The notes under the pieces: generated by a model
The model's input: only the letters and a program-made list of their open reading frames with translations
Databases searched by the model: none
Told to the model about the DNA's origin: nothing
Assembly (NCBI GenBank): GCA_017510785.1
Contig: JAFWMH010000072.1
Location: 49,556-113,555 of the forward strand
DNA from: Atopobiaceae bacterium
GTDB taxonomy: Bacteria > Actinomycetota > Coriobacteriia > Coriobacteriales > Atopobiaceae
Direction: 5' to 3'
Length of the DNA stretch: 64,000 nt
Made by a program: the position numbers and the translations under genes
Shown: positions 32,601-37,868 of the stretch, piece by piece
Numbering within the stretch: position 1 is the stretch's first letter
Layout of the letters: every line of letters begins with the position of its first letter

Positions 32601-32960
32601 CGTCAGCTGATTGGAGTCATCTGATTGATCGGACTCTCCCAATTGCTCGGACTCGTCTTCTTGCGTGTAAACGGCGGGCGGATCTTGGCTTGAAGGCTCA
32701 GGAACATCTTGCTCTGGCTCGGCAGTTGGTTGCTCACTCGGGTCGGTTGACACCTCTTCCAAATTTGTATCAGCTGACTCGTCCTGCGCCGGTTGAGATG
32801 TTACCTCTCCATCCAACACCGCCGCACCTTCGCTTTGGCCACTCACCCCCTTTATGGCTTCAGCCAACGCATTCGCTGGCACACCGCTCGCGACCATTGC
32901 CACGCTTAAAATCGCGGCAAGAATGGTCCGCGCGGTTCGTCTTTCTTTCGAACCTCGCAT
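17673..32960 (-). CDS. Giant multi-repeat surface adhesin (about 5,095 aa) with PKTAD-type sorting signal
   Basis: The start is at the ATG at 32,958-32,960 (MRGSKERRT), behind GAAGGGGGT. A signal peptide ends near residue 35 (NALAEA). Residues about 40-250 are Glu/Ser/Lys/Gln low complexity. An adhesin head follows to about 1,080, including a choice-of-anchor-A-like stretch (FNMPNASSV, GWIVCGGT, AEWHFYRRGR near 1,020-1,075). Then come Cna-B repeats (GTKTWxDGGKTHNNA type, about 1,315-2,290), a SpaA domain followed by six SpaA repeats (about 2,300-3,050), isopeptide domains starting IEKYVNKDVH (about 3,055, 3,343 and 4,628), more Cna-B, five further SpaA repeats (about 3,950-4,495), an FctA/Spy0128-like domain, a Ser/Gly-rich wall spacer, and STPKTADP, a hydrophobic helix and GRRRRK. 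The frame is open over 15.3 kb. Confidence 0.88.
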   Translation of the reverse strand: MRGSKERRTARTILAAILSVAMVASGVPANALAEAIKGVSGQSEGAAVLDGEVTSQPAQDESADTNLEEVSTDPSEQPTAEPEQDVPEPSSQDPPAVYTQEDESEQLGESDQSDDSNQLTGAVESAEAEGTAEGESSDSEEVRQSDEQSGERPDEQAEQQPDEQQPAEKSNEAESKEKESKKKESKEKESKEKDSKEKESEVNKDQSKAEDKNKDADSAKKRNTKEELTFEDESIKVTAKLAKPEALPAGVELVVKSVTPNARDYDYDAYMGALNDSVEEENPYNEKNTLLYDVSFVAPAAEVTTTTEATPTAQPTPAAAPAPSAPAAPVEVEPEEGTVTVNFEFKQQQLADDLGAKKADDVAVTHLPESDGKIEAEKIEEATGTGDEQIQIKTDDFSVYAFSYTVDFTYDGFTYSIAGETNILLSKLFEILGIEEDVANVKDVTFTNTDLVKVEKQGDDWLLTSLNPFSSNETLTVELFNGAKYVIAVTDDPVFSYAIDFFDQDGNPISSMPDDIKSQWPGVFLYIVDKEDVSKVLGWRFKKFDQNTRTVEFNSGKFNTSPQSDDKSLSYDASKHTVMARVVKSSEWNAPNGTSFFGYDWSTHEFSGPPNWNGQDQFDGYKFLGLDGTTFKMQKDWNKRLVVDLSYTGGDTGESASATIIVRAQAASGWQYYKIPITNVGWNVGTGADFDTTNQWYLKNGNPSSNPYSDAWQNVEAVLFAGDVTIQQAAQQLEDQGKHGIPYLVGYFIHTGDRTEGPIDHDAGTQTMVLPVVFDSTPLDDALTPEEVLGDAHEFGIVADTYKQSGHTETNFAVKHYDNADNLDFEGKSDSKYSDVPFYAGEIKNKLIFGQGMHADAYVYTPSSEIDKNVIGQQAGEDRHKVVKIPTPLEEINAYVDGIIDDVRQTSATMAQKSTMKPAKVTNGKVVIDTRDYPDNTTIYVDCTNIVDKIAAGGDLQIHKKDGQTIVFNIPSTGHVKIGEFHVWTDKYGHDDAGKIASTTQAKNRDDSHNLQVNEVIFGHVFFNMPNASSVHTDNASSMFLAPNAEMFTQSNGAGWIVCGGTVDSTAEWHFYRRGRHFDASYGAIKVNKKLNADAPAEAKSKEYKFYIRQQGDDGTYNYYYNTDETFQDKSGLYHVKNAISTSPTEVSVTGAGSYKLDVLSPGTYEVIELDDNGSRQIPGYTLQVTNGTTNAKVAGGRTTYVTVTNSYTKNTTPQETGSLKIKKTVSGATLTDAEKAAITFNVSGPDGYTASKKYSEFTGDSWQIENLAPGQYTVAETAGTKEGYSLTTTYSVDDGKATVSAGQTAEVTVTNAYQEQQVAEKTKVTGTKTWKDGSNTHTSADEVTLKLSRTINHETYENVDVDPTWSGDTYTFSNLDKKDDNGNTYTYKVEEEAITGFEVAYDGFNITNTRTGTTSVSGTKTWRDGGKSHTNASEVQLTLTRTSAKPGSTEETVQATPSWAENTYTFDELEKYDADGYEYTYAVAEGSIDGYTSAQDEFNFTNTRTGKTTVTGTKTWLDGGKNHNNATDVTLTLKRASSKVTTPQTVEATPTWNENTYTYADLDKYDDEGNEYAYEVTEAAISGYTSSKVEGTNDFVNKSNEKVSVSVEKEWDDSNDQDNKRPNSVTVRLHAGGEQVGEPVTLSQSNSWKHTWSDLYKYNQTTGAKIEYTVTEDEVQDYSTQISEKNNSEYSYVVKNTYTPGKTSVTVEKEWIDGANAKGTRPDSVSVQLLADGEASGNPVTLNEANEWEYEWSGLDERKAGKTIAYTVSEQRVDGYAAPEVTGTASEGFVIKNKLSGTLDVTGTKTWADGGKTHNNAQEVTLTLTRKSAKADSKDENVEATATWSGNTYTFAQLPKYDAEGYEYTYAVSEAAIEGYSSEQDGNDFTNTIEGKVDVSGTKTWVDGGKTHNNAQEVTLTLTRKSAKAGSKDENVEATATWSGNTYTFAQLPKYDAEGYEYTYAVSEAAIDGYSSEQDGNNFTNTIGGKIEISGTKTWVDGGKTHNNAQEVTLTLKRRSAKAGSAKETVSNPDLSWSGDTYTFKNLPEYDADGFKYEYAVEESDVAGYVTAEDGYNFTNTLKTTSITITKQWDDFANEDGSRPTPDAFKSALNLFAKAGEGENTEVTADFANDLLVTNNSNGTYTATWTNLPEFSDGAKVVYTVTEDAVTGYTSSTTDAISNGGTLINTHMPTVNVQGNKVWDDEEDAKETTRKPITVQLQSRNGDEESWEDVEGKTANLSGNNLSYGFEGLPKYYGNSTDTLIQYRVVETNVPAGYTATKGTAANNYTITNTLNQGERVLPVELTIHKTGDEGVNLAGATYKITPTGETRPGPESGEFVTNADGIAKATFTEPGTWTLKEKEAPAGYLLSNDEYSIVVRQSGDVEVKLEDDDVWTWIYHLIFGSPQLATGNVLEVTDALTEVSVSKKAIGGEEELAGATIQILGGDGEVVTLGEGEAAERLEWTSGGQPKVIRGLAAGVEYVLREEVAPAGYTVASDTKFTIDEAGKVTAGGKQVEGGVLLIEDALTEVSVSKKAVGAGDELPGAQLQVFVVDDEGNETPAKIGDKLVKWTSTDEEHQIVGLIAGKNYILRERVAPDGYTIATDTKFSINEKGEVTVTEGSTTEEGAILVNDALTKVSISKVDIDGGAEVAGAKIQILDEENKVAKDIHGHKVEWTSTTEPHVVEGLKTGVIYTLHEDLAPTGYTVATDTTFTIEADGTVKVISAASKTEDGKTVLLVEDAQTEVKISKVDISNDEELEGAKLVITDSEGTEIVRWTSTRGTHVIKGLKTGETYTMTETVAPDGYTIATATTFTIDTDGKVTVTGAQKKDGVILIKDALTSFTVSKKAIGGKEELAGAKLKILVKGEGDEYVVAETAKGEALEWTSGETAKTITGLKTGVEYVLREEVAPAGYTIATDITFTLDKNGNVVVKGKVVDGNALLVEDALTAVKVSKTDIASGEELEGATIQVLDKSGAVVTTATGERLEWVSAKEPKLIEGLTANTEYTLRETVAPEGYDVTTDIAFSIDENGKVTAGGKTTTDGKGNTVILVEDAKPAIEKYVNKDVHADLDAFDSTFTYDVMAFVTGDANKVEIYDALIGNIDFTKNVEVTVADMGKSNDHETNGTVDGEGTPVKADVVAEGKNLKVTIADATSLRNHWVKATFTAKLNNAKGAVSTWDEYEAAKKSIKDNGSVISELKKHEGIDNKASYKVFVMTAGSDTPDDTSDDEYENRHERESNTVTVTPKTTNIQVQKRWTNNKGKAIDWPSGAEVTVGLLFDGAATGDTKTLTSKAPSATFEKLAVYEGKEYGVNEDAVTNVPAGFITTVDGNAADGYTITNAEAGPEVEKYVNKDVHADLAAFDSTFNYDILAYVTADATSVTITDELVAGVEFANGKDTRVTVVDLGDDNDHTANGTVAKNGSTVEATSKIKDNTLEVEIADATSHRNHWVKVTYMAKLNNANVGDMAQYEAAAQQVPGNGAIVSTAFANGHKGVPNTARYAVYTAKSGEGEDRKPTYKDETNTVTVTPVTTEVSVSKRWLDSEGENIAWPKGAKVTVELLQGKKVFDSKELVSTTPVTFKNLPVYEDEAKQYTVREKADQEVLNGYSTAVTGTAEAGFTITNTMDSVDVAITKAWDDHSDEDGIRPETEAFKANMKLWADNVDVTSKYANKLTVADNGDAYEVKWTGLPKMNGTSVVSYKVSEATVPAGYKASTTNKISAGDKITNTHVVKTVVSGKKQWADDASKAASTRPASITVNLLRNGKKLDTTTVTPNEAGEWNFSFEGLDKYNADGEAYVYTVTEDEVEGYDANEDSYDAASGYVITNTIKGNEPENEPVELKVNKKNADGELLAGAKFTLERTDKDGVSPVVATTNKDGVASFAFVEPGTWTLKETKAPAGYVLSDQAIEIVVEQGEIRSIQYDKGSSLWTWLYNLVFQKPETAKVDDKNYTLDFVNDKTAVNISKVDVAGGPEIAGAHIQIIEKDDATGKETVFTEWDSTTETHVVEGLTTGKTYALRETVAPEGYAITTDTAFRLNADGTVDATFQASNAAKVKEGTTDTVLVEDDKTVVKVSKVATGAGAELAGAHIQIVEKDASGKETVVREWDSLADDETTEDVNEGIHEETGLKTGVKYILRETVAPDGYTVATDTTFTIEADGSVKVLSASSKDVEGKTVLLVEDAQTVVKVSKVDIAGGAELAGAELVITDSEGSIADKWVSAIDDEETTDVNEAIHEIIGLRTGETYTLTETVAPEGYAIATETTFTIDETGKITATGSKVKGGVILVEDAIMRFTVSKKAIAGSAELPGATLQILDANGDVATTNSGEALAWTSGEDEKVVKGLAAGDYVLRETVAPAGYTVATDIAFTLDTDGNVVVKEKKVENNELLIEDAKTSVKISKTDVASGEELAGAKIQILGEDGEVVRIGGERQEWISTTTPHEVIGLAAGVPYTLREVVAPEGYAIATDIEFQLDEHGKVTTGAKTTTDENGVDIILVEDAKFNGSAELSATKRIKSSIPGWTTDEEFAFTLAKADDAQTGDTLPAKTTLKVKADETATFGAIQYTRPGTYYYTITEKASDSKHLSYHSEPQYAKVVVEEDGSDGALVTTVTYGESKTTCTGTVLNIVNSYAAPAIEKYINKDVHQDLPAFDTPFTYDILAFVTQDADRVTITDKLAGGAGIAFLNGTNTKITVQDIGEYNDHTAHGTVETADGIDIKDAVSVIDGKTLTVTIPNTNNANNLRGHWVRVTYQVKLDNEVVTDSADYTQYDNDVEQNGTVTSDSYPNGTSGQPSHDGVDTTASYVVEAFAYDEEGNVVTDESGEPVVAATYPLAANTITVTPPTTRVPVTKVWKDADGKEIDWPEGAKVTVELLGNGKSLDEATAEVLGEDKATEKMTIELTAEKTSDEFADLPIYESIEYSVVEASVTGVPETFETTITSSMSGDNAANDATTEDATTTDEASDDTDDDAKADDGTTTDDAGLGVMSYTITNTMPKADAEKTDDEDDTEDTKDDETKSDDTNKNTNNSSSNNSSNKSSSGSSGSSGSSGSSGGSVSSGGSSGSSTTRSSTPKTADPSLMAVVPAIAGAALLVLGRRRRK
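27011..27574 (-). repeat. Near-identical 282-bp tandem repeats inside the giant adhesin
   Basis: Two adjacent copies (27011-27292 and 27293-27574) encode 94-residue Cna-B units with almost the same DNA sequence. A third, more diverged unit lies at about 26,730-27,010. Such repeats can expand or contract by recombination. Confidence 0.8.
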
Positions 32961-32991
32961 AACGACCCCCTTCAAACTCTTACGAACTACT

Positions 32992-33057
32992 AGCAACCCG
33001 CACCCATAAGCGCCTGTAAGCAGCCTAAATGCCTGTTAGCAGCCCGTACCCATAAGC
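32992..33057 (-). repeat. 46-bp-spaced repeats in the adhesin leader
   Basis: A 20-bp segment at 32992-33011 recurs at 33038-33057 with 2 mismatches, separated by a related GCCTGTnAGCAG motif. It lies directly upstream of the adhesin start, probably in its 5' UTR, and could form alternative stems or bind a regulator. Confidence 0.5.
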
Positions 33058-33132
33058 ACAGGCTACTTTAAGCTAAATATTATCATTTTGCAATATGCTT
33101 TAACTACTATATTTTGAATAACCCGTCTTTCG

Positions 33133-33272
33133 GGCTGTGTGCTGGCGAGGCCGTTTAGCAGACAAAACCCATGCTAAGTGGGTATCCCAGCACACAGGTG
33201 CAGGCTGTGTGCTGGCGGGGCCGTTTAGCGGACAAAAGCGATTCTAAGTGGGTATCCCAGCACACAAGTTGC
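33133..33272. repeat. Two 70-bp structured repeats upstream of the giant adhesin
   Basis: Two consecutive 70-bp units (33133-33202, 33203-33272) share most bases. Each is bounded by the 10-bp inverted repeat TGTGTGCTGG / CCAGCACACA (arms 33136-33145 and 33187-33196 in unit 1). Unit 1 also has an inner TTAGCA/TGCTAA pair. They lie between the 3' end of the oxidoreductase operon and the A+T-rich promoter region of the adhesin (33,060-33,120). The rest of the gap 32,961-33,331 shows no gene. Confidence 0.65.
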
Positions 33273-33331
33273 AGGCTTGCGGGCTGCGCGGCCGGCCCAA
33301 ACAAGCCGGCCGACGCGCAAAACCCACGAAC

Positions 33332-33892
33332 CTACGCGTCAGCGCCGAGGGCGAAGGCGCGCAGGTTGGGCTCGAGCAGGTGCTGGCGCTTCGGCGGCAC
33401 GCACTTGGCGATGGCGGCTTCGGCCACCTCGCGCGTGCAGAAGTGCGTTTTGGACCACAGGCGACCAAGGCAAATGATGTTGGCCAAGCCCTTGAGGCCC
33501 TCGGCCTCGGCAAGCTCGGTGGCCTTGAAGGCGACGACCTCGACGCCTTCGGCAAGCTCGATGCCGTCGGTGCCGTTCATGGCAAGGGTCGTATCCACCA
33601 CAATGGTGCCGCCAGGCTGCACCGACGCCGCGAACTTCTCTACGGAAGGTTGGTTCATGGCGATAAGCGCCGTGGGACGGGTGATAAACGGCGTGCCGAT
33701 GGCGTCGTCGGAAAGCGACACGCTGCAGTTGGCAGTGCCACCACGCATCTCGGGACCATAGCTCGGCATCCACGACACCTGGCGACCGTCAATGAGGCCG
33801 CAGTTGGCCATAACCTTGCCCGCAAAAAGCAGACCTTGTCCGCCAAAGCCGGCGAGCACGCAGAGCATCTCGTGATTGAATTCCTCCGCCAT
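33332..33892 (-). CDS. 2-oxoacid:ferredoxin oxidoreductase, gamma subunit
   Basis: 186 aa from the ATG at 33,890-33,892 (MAEEFNHEML). The frame is open further upstream, but that part overlaps the beta gene in another frame. It has the gamma-family start GFGGQGLLFAGKVMANCGL and the PSYGPEMRGGTANCSVSLSD segment. It completes the alpha/beta/gamma/delta enzyme that oxidatively decarboxylates a 2-oxoacid to acyl-CoA, CO2 and reduced ferredoxin in the cytoplasm. It is the last gene of the operon. The substrate (branched-chain, 2-oxoglutarate or pyruvate) cannot be decided from this subunit. Confidence 0.92.
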   Translation of the reverse strand: MAEEFNHEMLCVLAGFGGQGLLFAGKVMANCGLIDGRQVSWMPSYGPEMRGGTANCSVSLSDDAIGTPFITRPTALIAMNQPSVEKFAASVQPGGTIVVDTTLAMNGTDGIELAEGVEVVAFKATELAEAEGLKGLANIICLGRLWSKTHFCTREVAEAAIAKCVPPKRQHLLEPNLRAFALGADA

Positions 33893-33894
33893 CG

Positions 33895-34791
33895 CTAGGC
33901 CTCCTTCCCCTGCTGGGCAATCGGACAATCCTTCGCACGCTCGAGCGCGGCCTCGGCAGCGTTGGCAAAGCCATCGGCCACCACGTCCTTGTACACGCCG
34001 AGCGGATAATACGGCAGCATGTTTTCGCGCAGCCACTGGAACGCGTCGAGCGGCGTCATGCCCCAGTTGGTCGGGCACGTCGACACGACCTCGACGAGCG
34101 AGTATCCAATGCCATCGATTTGGTTTTGGAAGGCCTTTTTGATGGCACGCTTCGCCTGAAGGATGTGCTGACGGCTGTCGCACGTAACGCGCTCGACGTA
34201 GGCAACGCCATCGAGCGTGGAAACCATCTCGGCCACACGCACGGGATAGCCCACCTTGCTCACGTCGCGGCCATACGGCGACGTTTGCGTCACCTGGTTG
34301 GGCAACGACGTCGGCGCCATTTGGCCGCCCGTCATGCCGTAAATGGCGTTGTTGATAAAAATCACAGTAATCTTCTCGCCACGGGTAGCAGCGTGAACCG
34401 TCTCGGCCGTACCGATGGAGGCCAAGTCGCCGTCGCCCTGGTAAGCAAACACGACGTTTTCGGGATGCACGCGCTTGACGCCGGTGGCAACCGCAGGCGC
34501 ACGACCATGCGCGGCCTCGATCATGTCGCAGTTCATAAAGTCGTACATCATAACAGAGCAGCCCACGGGCGCGATGCCCACGGTTTTGCCCTCGATGCCG
34601 AGCTCGTCGATGCACTCGGCAACGAGACGATTCACGATGCCGTGCGTACATCCGGGACAATAGTTAAAGTTTGCATCGGTGAGCGCGTGCGGACGGGCCG
34701 TCTTGATGACTTCGTCCTCGGCGATTTGCGAGCCGATGCGCTCCTGCTGATAGTCGGGAAGCGTGACGGGTCCGAAGTTAGGCTTTGCCAT
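33895..34791 (-). CDS. 2-oxoacid:ferredoxin oxidoreductase, beta subunit (TPP-binding)
   Basis: 298 aa from the ATG at 34,789-34,791 (MAKPNFGPV), 6 nt from GGGGTG. A GTG nine bases earlier is less well placed. It carries the CPGCTHG motif, GIAPVGCSV, and the thiamine-diphosphate motif AYQGDGDLASIGTAE ... NNAIYGMTGGQMAPT. This subunit holds the cofactor at which the 2-oxoacid is decarboxylated. It starts directly after the alpha stop codon and is followed by gamma after 2 bp, so the three are tightly coupled. Confidence 0.95.
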   Translation of the reverse strand: MAKPNFGPVTLPDYQQERIGSQIAEDEVIKTARPHALTDANFNYCPGCTHGIVNRLVAECIDELGIEGKTVGIAPVGCSVMMYDFMNCDMIEAAHGRAPAVATGVKRVHPENVVFAYQGDGDLASIGTAETVHAATRGEKITVIFINNAIYGMTGGQMAPTSLPNQVTQTSPYGRDVSKVGYPVRVAEMVSTLDGVAYVERVTCDSRQHILQAKRAIKKAFQNQIDGIGYSLVEVVSTCPTNWGMTPLDAFQWLRENMLPYYPLGVYKDVVADGFANAAEAALERAKDCPIAQQGKEA

Positions 34792-34792
34792 G

Positions 34793-35971
34793 CTACTCAC
34801 CCCTTTCGTAGCTGCTCTTGCGATGGCGCGGGTGCGGGAGCAACGATCCCACGGTGCCAGGTGCGGCCGACTGCTTTATGGAATCGCCAGCTGCCAGTGC
34901 CTTGATGGCCTCGAGAACCTCCTCGGGCGTAGGCAGCACGCCACCCGTACGACCAAAGAAGTCCACCGACGCACGGCCGTTCACGGCCAAGCGAACGTCG
35001 TCCACCATCTGGCCCATGTTGAGCTCGACGGAGAGGAACTTCGTCGCGCCGCCCTCAATAACCTGGTCGATCGCCTTCGTGGGGAACGGCCACAGCGTGA
35101 TGGGACGAAGCAGGCCAACCTTGATGCCGGCCGCACGAGCATCACGCACGGCAGTGCGGGCCACACGGCTCGCGGCGCCAAAGGCCACGACCACGATTTC
35201 GGCGTCGTCGCACTCCATGAGTTCTTGGCGTTGATGCTTCTCTTTTATCTCCGCGTAGCGCTCGAAACGCTCGAAGTTGGTTTGCTCGAGCTTCTCGGGC
35301 GAAAGGTACAGCGAGTTAATGACGTTGTGCTTGCGCGCGTCGCCATGGCCGGTGGTGGCCCAAGGCTTTGCCGGCAGCGACTCGATGTCGCGCTCGGGCG
35401 GCAGGAGCACGGGCTCCATCATTTGTCCAATCATGCCGTCGGCCAAAATCATGGTCGGCGTACGATACTCGTCGGCGAGGTCGAAGGCCAAGTAGATAAG
35501 ATCGGCCATCTCCTGAACCGTGGAAGGCGCCAGAACCGGCATGTAGAAGTCGCCGTGTCCGAGGGCGCGCGTTGCCTGGAAGTAGTCGGACTGCGACGGT
35601 TGGATGCCACCGAGGCCTGGGCCGCCACGCTCGACGTTAACGATGACGCCGGGGCAGTCGGCACCCGCCATGTAGCTCACGCCCTCGCCCTTAAGAGAAA
35701 CGCCCGGCGAACTGGAGCTTGTCATAACGCGAGCGCCGGCAGCGGCCGCGCCGTACACCATGTTGATTGCCGCGATTTCGGACTCGGCCTGCAGGAAGGT
35801 TCCGCCGATGAGCGGAAGCTTCTTGGCCATGTAGGCCGCAAGCTCGGTTTGCGGCGTGATGGGATAACCGAAGAAGAAGCGGCAACCGGCGCGCATGGCC
35901 GCCTCGGCCAGCACCTCGTTGCCCTTCATGAGGACGCGCTCGGGCGCCTTTGCTTGGGTGTTCTGTGCCAT
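34793..35971 (-). CDS. vorB: 2-oxoacid:ferredoxin oxidoreductase, alpha subunit (VorB-like)
   Basis: 392 aa. The pyrimidine-binding domain starts with the motif GCRFFFGYPITPQTELAAYM, followed by FLQAESEIAAINMVYGAAAAG and SSSSPGVSLKGEG. Domain II covers about 250-350. The length and the order ferredoxin-alpha-beta-gamma match the 3-methyl-2-oxobutanoate (branched-chain) and 2-oxoglutarate types of anaerobes. The VorB assignment rests on family resemblance and is not certain for substrate. It begins 1 nt after the ferredoxin stop codon region. Confidence 0.92.
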   Translation of the reverse strand: MAQNTQAKAPERVLMKGNEVLAEAAMRAGCRFFFGYPITPQTELAAYMAKKLPLIGGTFLQAESEIAAINMVYGAAAAGARVMTSSSSPGVSLKGEGVSYMAGADCPGVIVNVERGGPGLGGIQPSQSDYFQATRALGHGDFYMPVLAPSTVQEMADLIYLAFDLADEYRTPTMILADGMIGQMMEPVLLPPERDIESLPAKPWATTGHGDARKHNVINSLYLSPEKLEQTNFERFERYAEIKEKHQRQELMECDDAEIVVVAFGAASRVARTAVRDARAAGIKVGLLRPITLWPFPTKAIDQVIEGGATKFLSVELNMGQMVDDVRLAVNGRASVDFFGRTGGVLPTPEEVLEAIKALAAGDSIKQSAAPGTVGSLLPHPRHRKSSYERGE

Positions 35972-36175
35972 TTACTTCACCACCGTAATCGCGACGTCGG
36001 GACAGGTGATGTAGCACGATGAGCAACCGATGCACCCGTCCTTAACCTGTTTTGCGGGATGATAGCCCTTGGGCGTGATGCGCTCGTTATCCAGCGCAAG
36101 CACCCCCTTGGGGCAGGCGGCGACGCACAAGCCACAACCCTTGCAGTGCACGTCGTCTACTATGATTCGAGCCAT
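35972..36175 (-). CDS. 2-oxoacid oxidoreductase ferredoxin-type delta subunit (2x[4Fe-4S])
   Basis: 67 aa from the ATG at 36,173-36,175 (MARIIVDD), behind GGGAGGGAG. Two cluster motifs are visible, CKGCGLCVAACP and CIGCSSCYITCP, giving eight cysteines for two [4Fe-4S] clusters. It transfers electrons from the TPP subunit to external ferredoxin. It is first in the operon, and its stop abuts the alpha start. Confidence 0.95.
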   Translation of the reverse strand: MARIIVDDVHCKGCGLCVAACPKGVLALDNERITPKGYHPAKQVKDGCIGCSSCYITCPDVAITVVK

Positions 36176-36215
36176 TCTCCCTCCCTCTCTCTTATAGGGG
36201 TATTGGCAAACCGCC

Positions 36216-36221
36216 ATTATA
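36216..36221 (-). promoter_or_regulatory. -10 box of the 2-oxoacid oxidoreductase operon
   Basis: A perfect TATAAT on the minus strand lies 41 bp upstream of the ferredoxin ATG. No good -35 is visible at 16-18 bp. It is the best promoter candidate in the 142-bp gap. Confidence 0.5.
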
Positions 36222-36317
36222 GAACTACTTGGAGGGATACCGAGAATGTTTACAAAAGTGGAGGCATGGTCGTGCCATGGCAGCCCTCAGGCGCCCAGGC
36301 CACCTACGCGACGCCCA

Positions 36318-37145
36318 CTACGCCACGCCCACGTAGCGTTCGCGCGCACGCTGCGCAAGGACTTCCGCGCTGGCTGCCTTCTCGGTGTCCTGCTCGATCC
36401 ACGACCTGGCTTCGACGATTTGATCTTCCGAAACCTCGCCGTTGTTGCGCTCATTAAGAACCGCGGGCTCGACTTCCTCCACCGCGTACTCCGCGCCCTC
36501 CTCGCCCGGAACGTGCACCCGGAACTCGGTTTCGGGATACCAGTACAGCACGCCTTGGCCCGAAATGGGGGTGCCGGCTATGCGCACGACGTAGTCTCCC
36601 GCCTCAAGTCCCAATCCGGTGCCGTCGCCCCTTACAAATTTGATAATTTCGTCCGGGTTTTCGACGTCGTTTGTCGCCGCCTTCCTCACAAACACCGGAA
36701 TACGGGACCCCTCGTCGCCAAGCCCCTCGCCCGCAACCTCGATGGGCAACGTAACCTGCGCGAGCTTGGGCTTCGGAGCAACCTTCTTCTTTTCCTTGGG
36801 CTCCTCGGCCGACTCGGCCGCCGTTTCGTTTGCGGCACCTGGCAGATAATTTCTCGCGACTGCAAACGCGAGAACCCCCAGGCTAATAACAAGCACAACA
36901 ATCGAGACCTTAAGAATCGTACCCCACAACTCCTGGCTCCGGCGAGAACCCCCGCCACGGTAGTACTCCGGAGCAAACGACTCGTCGGGAGGTACGAAAT
37001 AGACCCCTACTCCCCCGTCTTCGTCGGCAGGCACCTCCTCGTAGAAGTCCATGAGGCTCAGCTCTTTGCGCGTCACGGGCTTGCCGCACACATCGCATGC
37101 TCTTGCGGTATCGAGGAGCTCCGCCCCACAGTTTTCGCATTTCAT
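36318..37145 (-). CDS. Zinc-ribbon membrane protein of unknown function
   Basis: 275 aa. The N-terminus is a cytoplasmic zinc ribbon (MKCENCGAELLDTARACDVC, two CxxC pairs at 3-6 and 17-20). One TM segment lies at about 76-98, followed by an Ala/Glu/Lys linker and an extracellular domain of about 150 residues (from LAQVTLPIEVAGEG) with no family I recognise. It lies between the oxidoreductase operon and another zinc-ribbon protein, in the same direction. A role in envelope sensing is possible but only a guess. Confidence 0.75.
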   Translation of the reverse strand: MKCENCGAELLDTARACDVCGKPVTRKELSLMDFYEEVPADEDGGVGVYFVPPDESFAPEYYRGGGSRRSQELWGTILKVSIVVLVISLGVLAFAVARNYLPGAANETAAESAEEPKEKKKVAPKPKLAQVTLPIEVAGEGLGDEGSRIPVFVRKAATNDVENPDEIIKFVRGDGTGLGLEAGDYVVRIAGTPISGQGVLYWYPETEFRVHVPGEEGAEYAVEEVEPAVLNERNNGEVSEDQIVEARSWIEQDTEKAASAEVLAQRARERYVGVA

Positions 37146-37224
37146 CTGGCCTCCCAGTTGTTTTTCAGCATGGCAAACGAGCCAGGCACCGCTTCGAGGC
37201 AGCAGCGCGCAAGCCGGCTACCCG

Positions 37225-37677
37225 CTACGCGTTCTCGGCCGGGCTTTCGGCCGAACTCTCGGTCGGACTCGCGGCCGAACTCTCGGCCACGCTCTTGTCC
37301 GCGCCCTCGGCCTCATTCGCGGTCGGACTCTCGGCCACACCCTCGGCCGCACTCTCGGCCGCGCTCTCCATGGCGCTCATGTCGACCATCTTCACGACCA
37401 GCTCCTTGTTGCCGCAGCCAATGCAGCCGTTCCCTGCCATAAGACGCTCGTAGGTACTCTTGATGTTTATCCCCTGCGAACGAATCGTCATCTCGCAGCT
37501 AGGACAACGTATTTCGTACACCGTACCATAGTCCTCAAGCTCGTCCAAATTCGTAATGGGCTCGCCAATGGCCTTATACGGGTAATCGTCGCGCAAGTAG
37601 GCTGGCGTGGGCTTCTCTTCGGGCTTCGGCGGATCCCCCGGCACCTCACGTGCCTTCTTCTTTTTCCTGCCAAACAT
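37225..37677 (-). CDS. Small zinc-ribbon-like protein with repetitive acidic tail
   Basis: 150 aa from the ATG at 37,675-37,677 (MFGRKKKK), behind GGAAGGAG. There is a basic start, a middle domain with CPSC (about 58-61) and CIGC (about 82-85) that should bind zinc, and a C-terminal third made of Glu/Ser/Ala repeats (ESAAES type). No signal peptide or TM. The repetitive tail is encoded by degenerate TCGGCCGNA-like units. Function unknown; it is in tandem with the zinc-ribbon membrane protein. Confidence 0.72.
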   Translation of the reverse strand: MFGRKKKKAREVPGDPPKPEEKPTPAYLRDDYPYKAIGEPITNLDELEDYGTVYEIRCPSCEMTIRSQGINIKSTYERLMAGNGCIGCGNKELVVKMVDMSAMESAAESAAEGVAESPTANEAEGADKSVAESSAASPTESSAESPAENA

Positions 37678-37868
37678 AGTCACTCCTTCCAGTTTGCTTG
37701 CGCCCATAGGATACCACGATGCTGGCAGGCATGTCATTCTTGAATGGTTTTTACAACTCCAACGACACCACCCATTCGCCTGGACTACTATAATGCCTTT
37801 GAACGTGAGTTAATAAGTAATGAGCTAATGAGCTATAGCTTTTGTCACGGCGCCGAAGGGATCCAACC

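Noticed and set aside
33332..34660. A 442-aa version of the gamma subunit reading into the beta gene
   Set aside because: The extra N-terminal part overlaps the TPP subunit in another frame; the ATG at 33,892 matches the family start.
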